In this document: one piece after another, positions 23,701 to 34,375 of the stretch
Layout of the letters: each line of letters opens with the position of its first letter
Position numbering within the stretch: position 1 is the first letter of the stretch
Assembly (NCBI GenBank): GCA_024734555.1
Contig: JANPWX010000008.1
Location: 7,431,933 to 7,495,932, forward strand
DNA: 64,000 bases
Source: Trochalopteron elliotii
Lineage: Eukaryota; Chordata; Aves; Passeriformes; Leiothrichidae
Reading direction: 5' to 3'
Translations under genes and position numbers: made by a program
The notes under the pieces: generated by a model
The model's input: only the letters and a program-made list of their open reading frames with translations
Told to the model about the DNA's origin: nothing
The model's database searches: none

Positions 23701-26700
23701 AGTCATGGAAAAAGGAGTTTAGTGGGAGCTCCATGACAGTGCACTGCTGTCTGCAGGCAGAAAGGAGGCCTAGGTTGTCACTTACATTGCTTGTAGATAC
23801 TACATTACAGTGCTGCCATAGATGGTGTATAATTTCATAAGAGGATACAGTTTTAGGAAGTCACCAACTCCAGCAATTCTGATAGATGGAAGGCAGCTGC
23901 AGGTTAGTGCTCCAGGTCCAAGCACTGGTGAGACAGCATGTAATCCCAACAGGTACACGTGCAGACAGGTGTAAAATACACATATACACAGCAGCCCACA
24001 CAGATGAACTAGTGTATGTATATTATATATAATGTATGCAGTACTCACACAGAAATGAGCTGTCCCAGCAGTCTGCTCCTGATCCCCATTCTGCTGATCA
24101 GGATTAAGAGCTGTCCCTTTAGTTGCTGAACTAGTTTAGTTGGCCCCACACACAGGGTCCTCAGTCCAGCTGCTGGCACCTGGACCTCCACATATATGTA
24201 AGTACATAGATTAGGGATTTCCCTCATCCAGGAAAATAGAGTTTAAGAAGACAGAAATGACTGTGCAGATCAGGTTCAGGGCATAGCCAAACAAACAGGC
24301 TGACAAGCTTGTAAGCAACATGTTTTTAAGTAACTCTCCCTTTTATCCCCTTATCTTCATTTCCTGCACTTGTTCTGTAAGAAGTGCCATCCCCAAATGG
24401 TCTTGCCTGCATCCCACAATGTGTCCCATACCTCTCAGATCCTGAGGTGCTCCAGACAGCCTCTCCCATAGACCTGTGGTGTTGGGCCTCCCAGCTGGAC
24501 TGCTGGGCCTGCTGGCTGTCCTGGGACAGCCCTGGGTGGTGGGCAGGGGCTCATTCCTCTGGATGTCCTGTGGAGGTTTCTCCCTCTGCCAGGTACCTCA
24601 TTTTATGGGCTAATGTTCCCCTGTGACAGGGCCTGGGTGGTGCCAGAGCAGGGTGATTTACAGGTTCCACATCTCCTATTGTACCTCTACTCCTTGCTAC
24701 TGCTGCAGATGGGCTATTTCTCACAGCCTAAAGCTAAGGAGCTTGTATTTTTGAGATTTATTGGCACTGAATAGGAGCACACATAAGGAGGCAGGGGAGC
24801 GAGCCCAAGGTGCCACCCAAATTCATACATCTGTATTAGCTGTATGCAGTACAAAACTGCAGTCAAAGCTGTTCTGCATGTTAGACCTCCAGGATAAATG
24901 ATGAGTCAGTCTATGCTGCAGCTGCTGTCATCACTGCAGCTTGGTTAAAATATACATAAGCCCCGTTTAAATTAGCTGCAATCTTGCAAAAGTTGCTCAC
25001 AATGATGGATAAACTCATAACTGCTTAACTAATGCTGCCAGTGACCTTGAGTACTGATGCCCCACTGACACAGCAAGTGTTAAAATTTTCACTGAAGATC
25101 GTGCTGTTGTGTGACATCTCCACGTGTCAACTGGGGATAACTTCGCTGGCTAATGCATTCATTTAGCCACAAATGACGTGAAGTGATTTGTGGGTTACCA
25201 AGGGCTTGGACCTCGTTTTTCATCACTCAGGGAAGCTAATACAGAGGCTTTGGCAAACTAATGTCACAGAAAGGAAACATCACTGGAATAATTTTAAACA
25301 TATTCTCATGGAGCAGAAAACGTGGATAGGTTTTCAACAGACTTAGGTCCAGATTGCCAGTGTAATAAATTCTTAACAGTTATCCAAAGCACAATGGAGG
25401 ATATAAACCACGTTTTACTAGGCACAGGCATATTTAGTCAGAATACTGTTGACATGGGGATTGCAGTGTTGGAGTAAATGAGATCAAAAGACTAAACACT
25501 TTCTATTAAATTAATGCCTCAGAAGAAGACAGAAGATTTTGTACCCCTTATGTCAATCTTAATTACTTTTCCTCTGTTTCAGCCAGAATTTTAAGCTGGA
25601 CTCTGCATTAGATGTCCAACAGAAATCTAATGGTAAATGTGGAGGCTGACATTGTCATATGGTATGGACAGAGGTAAAATGCCTAACTGCTCTCTTTGCT
25701 CCTTTTTAGCCAAAATTTCAAGTGCAAATGAGAGCAACTGAGGGTACGCAGCATAAGTGAACATAAAATGTACCAACGAATTAGTCAGAATGCACAGACC
25801 AGAGAATTTTGCCAGTGCCTTTAGCTAAGAGCTTGTCAGAATTTTTTTATTGCAAATTTCCAGGGCCCTATTATGTAAAAGAGACTCTCTTGGGTAATTT
25901 ATAAAATTTGATACAATTTTTTTGACAATATACTTTCCATAAGTGCAAAAAGAAGAGAGAAAATTTGAGGTCACTTTGGTGCATGTGCAAACTTAGTTTA
26001 CTTCATTATGTTTTCCATGACTAGCAGACAACAGTGTAGATGAGACATGTCTAAAACTTAATGAAAAAGCTGCTTTGATTTGCTCTGGGACATAACGGAT
26101 CGAGCACATTTTGTCAGGTGAAGCCAAGGGATGAAAGTCAATATGACTCAGTTTTAGAGGAGTCATGGCTTTTCTGTCCTTCAATTTATCCACCTATAAA
26201 ATGGAAATAATGGGGTATGGTAAAAATACAAGTTTGTGAAGATTTAGAGTGTTTATATAACGGTGTATAAAGTTTGTTGGATTGAAAGTGGCAAGGATTT
26301 CCATTATTGCAGAAGTACTGCCAGTGGTGGTGCTTGGCAAGGACTTTATTGGCAGTTACCAGCATTGTGTTCCCATAAGAGGCCTGAAGGAAAGGGATCT
26401 TTTTCAAAGTCAACCATAAACCAGCTCAGGGCATGCTACTTAGTCCTGAGTTTACCTACCCATTAGGTAAATCATTAACGAATTTGAAAACCATTTCTAA
26501 AAGTAGGGATAGAAGCCATTAAGAAATCTCTCAGAAGTCTTGATATTTATGATGGGTATCTTATCAGATGTGGCTAATGCATCCTTCATTATAAAAGTTA
26601 TGATGTCCTTTTGTATTAAGGTCCTATATCACTGGCCTCACATTCAGCTTCCCAGGTTTTCTTTGTATTAGTATATTCAGATAGATCTCTTGTAAGCTGG

Positions 26701-27575
26701 TAATGAAGTTGAATTAGTAGGAAGATAGTAACAATTTTTGGTGCAGTTTTGTAAAGTATTACTTGGGAAATAAGTTTTTGTTTATCTAGATTATGCAAGG
26801 CTGAAACAGGCCAGTCACATGAATCAAAACAAAACACTTTGATAAGGTAACATTATGAATCAGCTGTCACCTTTTTGATGAGATTGATGGGCAGTAGAGA
26901 AAGCGGAGAAAGAGCTGTATTTATGAGGCATGTTACAGGGCAATTTCATTAAATTATGCAGGACTTGAGATATGTAGTCAGAGACAACCTTAAAAATAAG
27001 AGAAAAAATTCAGTTCTGACCATAGCAGGTAATATTCCCAAACTCTAATTAAATCTTTGTTCTCTCCTGTCAGAATTTTTCATGATGTCCCACTAAATGA
27101 GTCTTTGTAAGCTTTATTTTTCAACTTTCCTTGCTAATTAAGGATTTTTCCAGTAAAGCCTGCTTTTATTTTGGCCAAGCTGAATGCAGGTTTTCTGAAG
27201 CCTGCAAGCTAGAAGGCACTGCTCCTAGAAGAGAAAGAAGCCAAAGTGTTGTACTGGCGTTATCAGGTTCAGGGACAAAGTCATAATCTCTGTTGAGCAG
27301 AGTAGTGATTACTCTCCAAAACAAACAAAAAAATACCTTGGAAGGGACCAACTTGAGAACAGATGCTGTCTAATGACATTGAGGATTTTAGAAAAACTTC
27401 AGTGAAATTTATGTTACTTAAAAATGTGTTTTCTTATGAGGATGAGAGTGACTAATACATGGTGCTTAATGACGAGATTGTTCGATATTTACATCTGAAT
27501 CTGACATTTCCCAGATCGTGCTAGAAAGATGATCAATATGAACATCTCTGTGCTCTCAACAGTAAAGAGCACAGA
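20774..27575. other. Noncoding DNA, no gene seen
   Basis: There is no supported gene. The stretch includes a (TTA)7 microsatellite at 23077-23097 and a GC-richer but CpG-poor patch at about 24384-24650. A block at 24900-25220 has the motif texture of conserved noncoding DNA. The open frames of up to 149 codons at 22955-23404 are T-rich and run through the microsatellite, so they are not credible proteins. Confidence 0.55.
23077..23097. repeat. (TTA)7 microsatellite
   Basis: Seven perfect TTA units are followed by TTT. It is a simple sequence repeat, potentially length-variable between individuals. Confidence 0.85.
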
Positions 27576-28022
27576 GCCTGTGGCCAAAAGTGGGGTGCTG
27601 GCTCCTAAAGTGTCACAGGAGTGGCTGGCTCACGAGTGTCACAGGATTTGTCACAGAACAAAGATGCCACTAGGACTACAACTCTAGCTGGCCTTGGAGC
27701 CCCAAATGTCACCTCTGACCTGATCTTGAGAGACACTGGGGGGATGAGTATGGTGTCCTGTGGAAAAGGGCCACATTCTGCAACATCCTCAATTTTAGGA
27801 GCCCAGCATGCCCCTTTTGACCACAGGCACCTGGACACGAACGGTGGCCCTTTTCCACAGGAAGCAATACTCTTTCCCATAATGTCTGGGGGTCAGGTCA
27901 GAGGTGGCACCTGGGGCTCCAAGGGCAGCCAGAGTCCTAGTTGTTGGCACCTCTGGTCTGAGAGAAATCCTGTGACGTCCACAGTTTTAGAGGGTGGCAC
28001 CCCTCTTTCAGCTGTAGGTGCC
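27576..28022. repeat. Compound inverted repeat, about 450 bp, unclassified
   Basis: The left arm (27576-27774) and right arm (27844-28022) are reverse complements of each other over most of their length, around a 69-base spacer. Perfect paired blocks include an 18-mer (27757-27774 with 27844-27861), a 14-mer (CACCTCTGACCTGA with 27893-27906) and a 13-mer (CCTTGGAGCCCCA with 27912-27924). The arm ends share the theme CCTGTGG..AAAAG..GGGGTGC..CTCCTAAA. A third copy of that theme lies in reverse orientation at 27787-27828, inside the spacer and the edge of the loop. The structure therefore looks like two head-to-head units of about 190 bp plus a partial third. Both strands stay open over much of it (148 codons plus, 91 codons minus), which follows from the symmetry and is no evidence of a protein. 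It could be a foldback or MITE-like element, or a rearranged tandem repeat. No target duplication was found. Confidence 0.8.
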
Positions 28023-31000
28023 TGCAGTGAAGTTGATAAAATTTTTAAGTTTTGTATTTCTCTTTAAAACTTTGTGCTTAAAAAGGAGAGTTTTCTGAGG
28101 AAAAAACAGAGCTTTTCAAAATGGTTGTGCTTTCTTTCTGTATTCCTCTGTCAGCTACACTTAACTCTGTAGCTAGATTGATGGAGGATTGGCGAATATT
28201 TTAGAATCCTTAAATAGTTAATTTAGACCATAACCTCACTCAGGTAAGGTTCCTATTTATCAGTCCCAGATTTTCAAACTTTATCAGTTATCAGTTCCCT
28301 GATGGGCAAGAAATTTTCCCTGTTAGCTTTCTTCATGAATGCAGCCAGACCCTTCTCCTCTCACACCTTTCTGCTGTGTTCAGGTGGTGTTCTCCTTTGA
28401 ACCATTTATTTTTGTACTGCATTTTTGATTCTTTCAGGCCCTAAGGTTCATGCATTGGACCACTCCAAACTGAAAACCTTACATTATTGCTTCACTGTAG
28501 GAGTGTTTTATATCTCACTGTGCCATGAGAAAAATTTGAAACCCTAGCTCAGCTTTAACTTTGCAGCATTGTAGACATTCTACATATATGAAGTTATTCA
28601 AATTCCCAAAGCACACTGTGAACTAAATTAGTGATTTGAAGTTCTCCCATTTAATGTAAAGTATCTTTAGAATTTTGAAGGTCCCAGCTGAATGCACTCC
28701 ATAATAGCTTTTTGAGTCCTGTTCTTAATTTCTGCATATTATGAAGTTTTCACCACATTTTTATCAATTGCTCCTTTTCTTTAGCTCAGCCATATAATAG
28801 AATAATTGAAGTAATTCACTAGCATGTAACCACTTTGCATTAAAAGATACTAATGATAGCACTTCAGACTTATTAAGGAACCTTTTCTTTCCCTTCAAAG
28901 TCACAGAGCTGTACATATTAGATTCAAAGCCTCTTCCAAGTGGGCAATTGTTCCACATTGGGTTCCCTAAGTTTCAGAGCTTAATATGAATAACTTTACA
29001 TGCAATTTCTCAATATAAGTCCATTTAAATGATTGTGTAATTCAGTGTAACTGCATAAAGATGACAATATAGCTGCTTCCCAATTACATAATAGTTACAG
29101 AGTAGTCAGTGTTACAGTTTAAAATGTAATTGATTCTTAATTATTCTACCTCGGAAGAAAGAATATTGATTATAATTTCATTAGGGAGAATGGAAATGAC
29201 TCTGCAAAAGGAAAGAACATGCTTATTTTCTATTTGCAAAATGCTGTTGATTTGCTTGGTTTTCCAGGCCAGGTTTGTAGAATAGTACTGCATTTTGAAG
29301 TTGCAGCACTATCCATATCAGAAAAGGAGTTTCAGGGCTATTGCCGCATGAGGTTTGTTTTGTTTTGTTTTATGTGTTGTTTGTTTTGGGGTTTTTGTTT
29401 TTGTTTTTGGTTTTTTGGGGTTTTTTTGGTTGTTGTTGTTGTTGGTTTTGTTTGTTTGGGGTATTTTTTTCATTTGCTTGTTTGTTTTTTTATTTGACGT
29501 GCACTGATTTGCTATTCCAAAAGCAAACTGAAAAGAACCGGTATTGTTGGTTTAGTTATTTCAGGACAAGTAACAATGTACAATAAGCAGCTAGAGTTAA
29601 ATCTCATCACTTACAAACTCACTCAGCAAGCAGAATTGGGCTATCCATGGTGCAGTTAATCAACTAATTGTGCAACCTTCTTGTCCCCCTCTCCCATGGG
29701 ACCCTGCTCCCTTTGCCCTGAGGTCAGAGCACACAGAGCAGAGTGCCCAAGGGCACAGCTACGGCAGGGTGTTGAGATGGTTGGGCCACTGTGTGAGTCA
29801 GGGCTCTTACATTATTTGGCTTTTGATAGAAGTGGAGAGTCAAACTGCACATCTGCCCTGCCTGATAGTAGCTTCCTGCAGAAGGGCAGGTTTCCCATAA
29901 TCTTCACCACCATTGTGGGAGTTTTTCATTCCATTGACATGATAAATGGGGCCTTTTGCCCATTGGGATACAATTATTCTCCGTGGTGGAAGCTAGGTCA
30001 GTTCTGAGGATACCTTCTACAATGCCTAGAATAGTATAGAAATATTTTCTCTGTTATTAGTCTACACTTATAGTGAAAATGTGGCCCCACTATGCCTTTT
30101 GATGTGCCATAGTAACTGTTATCAACAGGATTATTCAGCTATGGACACTGTTCAGATTACAGGATGTTTATTCAAATGGAAAATTTCATTCTTCTGTGCA
30201 GTCAGGTTTCTGTCTTTCTCTTACTTCCACAACAGAAAATAATTCTAAAGGCCACCAGCACAAGGTTAACAAAAGACAGTTGTCAGGTGAAACAGTCTTC
30301 CACGGAAATAAAATACATTTAAACAATAAGTGAACATCCTCAAGGAGAAGTGGCCTTCATGGATGGTTGCCTAGTGATGAGATCATCCAGTGCAAGGCTG
30401 GTTGATTGGCAGCTCAGATCTGGAAAGCTGTAAAAAGTCAGTGGTTTTTTTTTCCAATTCGGGACAGAGAGCTGTGTAGGGAATGTTTTCATTAGCTCAA
30501 AGTGAAAGAAACCTCAGAAGGGTGGTGTGGGAATCCATTCCATCTACATACAGAACCTCCTGAACTGGCTGAACTCCCTGAAGCTGGCTGGGGCAGTAGT
30601 GGAGGGGGCCACTATGCCTAGAACACTTTGTCTTCATTTTTCTAGCTTTTCCATTTATACAAGTTTGGAGATTCACTGCAAAATTTGTTTCAGGCTGTAG
30701 CTAACTCCTCACTGAAACTTATGTATAAATCCTGCTTCTGCTGCTTAAACACATTATTTACAATCATCTCTTCACACACAAGCGTGTGGCATGAGAAAGA
30801 CAGCAAGGTTAAGTAGGAGGGATGTGATTTTTCCTGTGGTGGGGAAGGGCAGGTTTGGGAGCTGAAGGGCTTGTTATAGATGAAAGTGACTCTGTAATTA
30901 AGGTCTCATTGTGCTTGCATATACATTGTGCCTCGAATAGGAAAAGCATAAACCCCTGAATAACCAGGTGGGTTGTGCTCAGAGAAACGTATGTGTTTTT

Positions 31001-31624
31001 CAGAGGATGAGAATTTGGCTATTGTCCCAGCTCATAAAATAACCTGGAAGGCCTTCTGCATCCACTGACCCTGATGGTCGCTGCTCTGTTTAAATTACTA
31101 GGAGTGAAAATGCTTCTACTTTCGTTTGAAGGAGCTTCAAAGTCAAACACGAAGAAGTTAAATGACCTGCAAAATATTACATGATATTTTATTTTGGGTT
31201 GACAAAATATTTTAGATTAAACACAGGCAAAACTTTGTCCTGGGGAAACTTTATGATGCTTGTATCTCCAATTGTCTGTTCTGTTTATGCTGGATATCAA
31301 GTTCTACACCTTTAAGACTGGTTCCAAGAGTGAAGGAGGGGAAAGAAGCAGTGTGGAGTTTGTTTGCAGAAACTGCATTCACTCCTCTGCATTATGCTCC
31401 TGACTGTGTTGTCTATGGACAGACAACAAGAGAGAGCTCTCCTTTGCTTTTTAGTTATTTTTTAGCTAGCTGAGGCAGAGAAGTTCCCTGGACTTTTTTT
31501 TTTTCCTTTTATTTTGAAAAAAACCCCAATTTTACCCCCATATCTAGGCATACTTTTCATAGTAGGGTCTACATCTATATTCTGATGATCTAGATTTACA
31601 TTTACTGTGCTGTATTTAGCTTTG
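28023..31624. other. Noncoding DNA, no gene seen
   Basis: There is no supported gene. The main visible feature is the T/G tract at 29353-29470. A GC-richer patch follows at about 29670-29910, without recognisable coding or repeat identity. Confidence 0.55.
29353..29470 (+). repeat. Cytosine-free T/G-rich tract
   Basis: For 118 bases the plus strand has no cytosine and only two adenines. It is built from TTTTG, TTTGG and GTT units with short G runs. The open frames crossing it (81-92 codons of Phe, Leu, Val, Gly and Cys) are artefacts of this composition. Confidence 0.8.
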
Positions 31625-31805
31625 TAGAATCACAGAATGGTTTAGCTTGGAAGAGAATTTTATAGATCTTCTAGTTCTATGCCCCTTACCATGGGCTGTC
31701 TTCATAGGAGAGGTGTTCTGCTCTCTGGTCATTGTCATAATCCACTTCTGAACCCACTCTAACAAGTCCATGTCTTTCTCATGCTCCTGAGGCACAGAGT
31801 TCAGT
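31625..31805 (-). mobile_element. CR1 LINE 3' fragment, internally deleted
   Basis: CR1 is the dominant non-LTR retrotransposon of birds. Read on the minus strand, 31625-31690 matches the CR1 3' tail and ends in CCATTCTGTGATTCTA, a relic of the terminal ATTCTATG motif. Immediately upstream, about 31695-31800 translates to a piece of the ORF2 reverse transcriptase C-terminus, including KDMDLLEWVQK (family pattern KDxxLLExVQ). In a full CR1 several hundred bases separate these two parts, so the copy is 5'-truncated and also carries an internal deletion joining ORF2 to the 3' tail. The open frame continues to 31969, but upstream of about 31805 I see no CR1 resemblance. The copy is dead and old. 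Confidence 0.8.
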
Positions 31806-34088
31806 ACATGACTCCAGGTGGTGAACTGAGAATCTTTGGTAAAATACTTTAAGAACAAAGTTGCATCACCTTGTTTTAGAGTTAAGGTATTATGTGTTCC
31901 TGTGGCAGACCAGTCTGTAAAAACTGACAGTGACCCTGAATTCCAGTTACAGAAATGAAGGCTGTTCAACCACTTTCACTGATGCCTTTGTAGTTCATGT
32001 CTATTTCCTTTCTTTCTTTCTTTGATACCTCTTTAGTACCTTAAAAGGTACAACTGCTGGCAGTACACCAAAAAACCTTCACCTTTTAAAAGCATATCTG
32101 TACTTTTTTGCATGTAAAAAAATCACAGAATTAAGCAAAACCAGCCTGCACAATGTCCATCAAATTGTTTTGGTTGTACAAAAACTTCATGAATTGTACT
32201 GGCAGATTAAAAAAAGCCAGCCTAAACCAAGCAGCAAAATGAAAACCAAAGATGGAGAGAAAATGGCTCCATTCACCTAATTGAGACATAAAAATCTGAT
32301 GCCTTGTCACATGAGATATGACTTTATTTGCCTATGTGAAAGCTGGTGGACTTGTCAACTATGATTATCCAATGAAATTTCTACCCAGTTCCTTAGAGAA
32401 CCAGGCTACAGTGCTAACCTTGCTTTCACCCACAGTGACTTGGCTTGCCCTCTTTCCTGTCCCAATTCAGTCTGCAGTCTGTTGTTGCCCTTTCATTATG
32501 CCAGCTCATCTCCTGAATCTTTTATCATGTTTTTGATTCCTGATGATGCTTTCTTCAAGATATCTTGATTCACTTCTAGACCTGATCTGACCTGTCTGTA
32601 GACAAATGGTGATGGTATTAAGTAGAGTGCCTGATGTATGGTTGCTCATAACACATATTTATTGCTGTTAGCTCACCAGCATGTCTGAGGCTGGCAGAAG
32701 TTTTCCAGGGAGCAGGCAAATCAGGCTGTCTCACCACAGCAAGTTGGTGGTCACTCATCAGTGACAAATCCTGCCAATAAGCATCCCCTGCTAGCATCTC
32801 TCAGACAAGGGGTGGCCCTCTAGAGAGAAATACACTGAGGGTGTTGTGCGACACAGAACATCCATGGATACAAGACTGCAGTGATTCTTGTTCATCATTC
32901 CTGGTGCATTAGAGTCTGATCTGGAGAGAAAGGCTCTGGCTATCCTGAGCTATAAAGTGTTGTGACTTTGAAGGCCAGTACATTTCCAAGTTGTTGTCTA
33001 AACATAGAGTACAAGGGCAATCATTTTTTTGTAGTTTCAAGTTTTTTATTTGATTTTTCTGGCAGTATAGCTAAGGCAGCTGTTCGACAGCAGTGTGCTG
33101 AGTTAGGGATATCAGGCAGTATGTGGCAAAAAAGCCTGAGTGCCAGAGAGTACCATGTAAGGCAGAAAATGGACTTAGAGCAACTCAGAGATGTGACTAT
33201 CCTTGGGCAGGTATCAAATGCACTGTTACTGCAATTAGAACTGTGGCTGTTTTTGTTAGCAAAATCAGGAGTGGATGAGAACTATGGTGGGTCTCCTGCC
33301 TGTGTTACTGGTGTCACCCCAAGGGCAGTGCTCCCATGTTATACCTGTGCTGTGAGGACAGGTGGAGAAGGGTTTCTGCTGCTTGTTCTGTCATGTTAAC
33401 ATGTAAGCTGTCAGTTGTCAAACAAACTGAAGGAAAGAATGTCCTTTCATCCCAGAAACCTTGAAAAGGTATAAACAGTATAAAATCTTGTCTTGTACCA
33501 GAAAAGTCATTCTTTTTCAAGCACATATTCAAGAGTAGTCCTTTCGCTTGGGAGTGGTGTGCTCATTTTTGGGTAGGTGCCCAGACTACTTAAAATAATT
33601 TCATCCTTTATTTGCATCTTCATGCAATTTATTGTTTATCAAAACATTTTCTTTCATTCAGATAAAAACACAGGATAAAATCTGAACCTAAAATGAAGGA
33701 AGTCATACTTGGTAACTGTAATTTTATTTTCTGGTGTAAGCGTTTATGAATCACACATAATATTTTATCCAGGACACAATCACAGTGCAGATATCTATCA
33801 CAACCTTTCAGATGCAATAATTTTTTACACCTGCTTTGCACTCATGGTCACATATGTCAATGCTTGTCTACTCCATACACAGTACAAAATGAACACACAG
33901 GCAAACAAATCAATATTTGGATATTAAAATACAGAAGTGATTTTACTTGAAAATTGTTCATATATTTCAGGCCTCCTTTTTAAAAAATTAACCCTGCTCA
34001 AATACCTTGTGTAGTGGGGAATTTGTGTACACTAAAGGAGTAATGGGCTTTTCTTACTCACTGTTTGCTGCTGCAGAACCTCAGTTCC

Positions 34089-34375
34089 CACCTGCCAGCA
34101 GCTAAAAGCCACCTGTAAAAGCCTTTGCATGTGATTTACACATGGTGCTACATTATGTGTGTGTCAGCTGCAGCATAAGGTGCAGGGCAGGCAGCGAGTG
34201 GGTTTAAGCATTTTTACATTCACCTCTTCAGCAGGTGAGACTGGAAGGGTTTCGTGAGCTCTCAGGACAGGCAGAGAAGGGTCTCTCTGCAAGGCAGATC
34301 TCCCAAGCAGGGAGAGAGGAAGCCATTGGAGATTGGTCTGAGAGCCCAAGCAGTTCATAGCTCATCATTCACCTG
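34089..34375. promoter_or_regulatory. E-box cluster, possible enhancer
   Basis: Four CACCTG/CAGGTG boxes (34089-34094, 34110-34115, 34232-34237, 34370-34375), one CAGCTG (34165-34170) and one CATGTG (34128-34133) lie within 290 bases. CACCTG is the core bound by ZEB and SNAI repressors and several bHLH factors. Well under one CACCTG/CAGGTG box is expected in this length. Function is inferred from motif density alone. Confidence 0.27.

Noticed and set aside
27337..27360. TTGGAAGGGACC, resembling the CR1 3' tail
   Set aside because: The match does not extend on either side, and the terminal ATTCTATG-type motif is absent.
27621..28067. 148-codon plus frame with a mirror frame on the minus strand
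   Set aside because: Both lie in the compound inverted repeat, so the paired open frames are a consequence of its symmetry.
32962..33399. 145-codon plus-strand open frame with a protein-like middle section
   Set aside because: No splice signals, upstream promoter or family resemblance. The flanks look random, and one or two such frames are expected in 64 kb on six frames.
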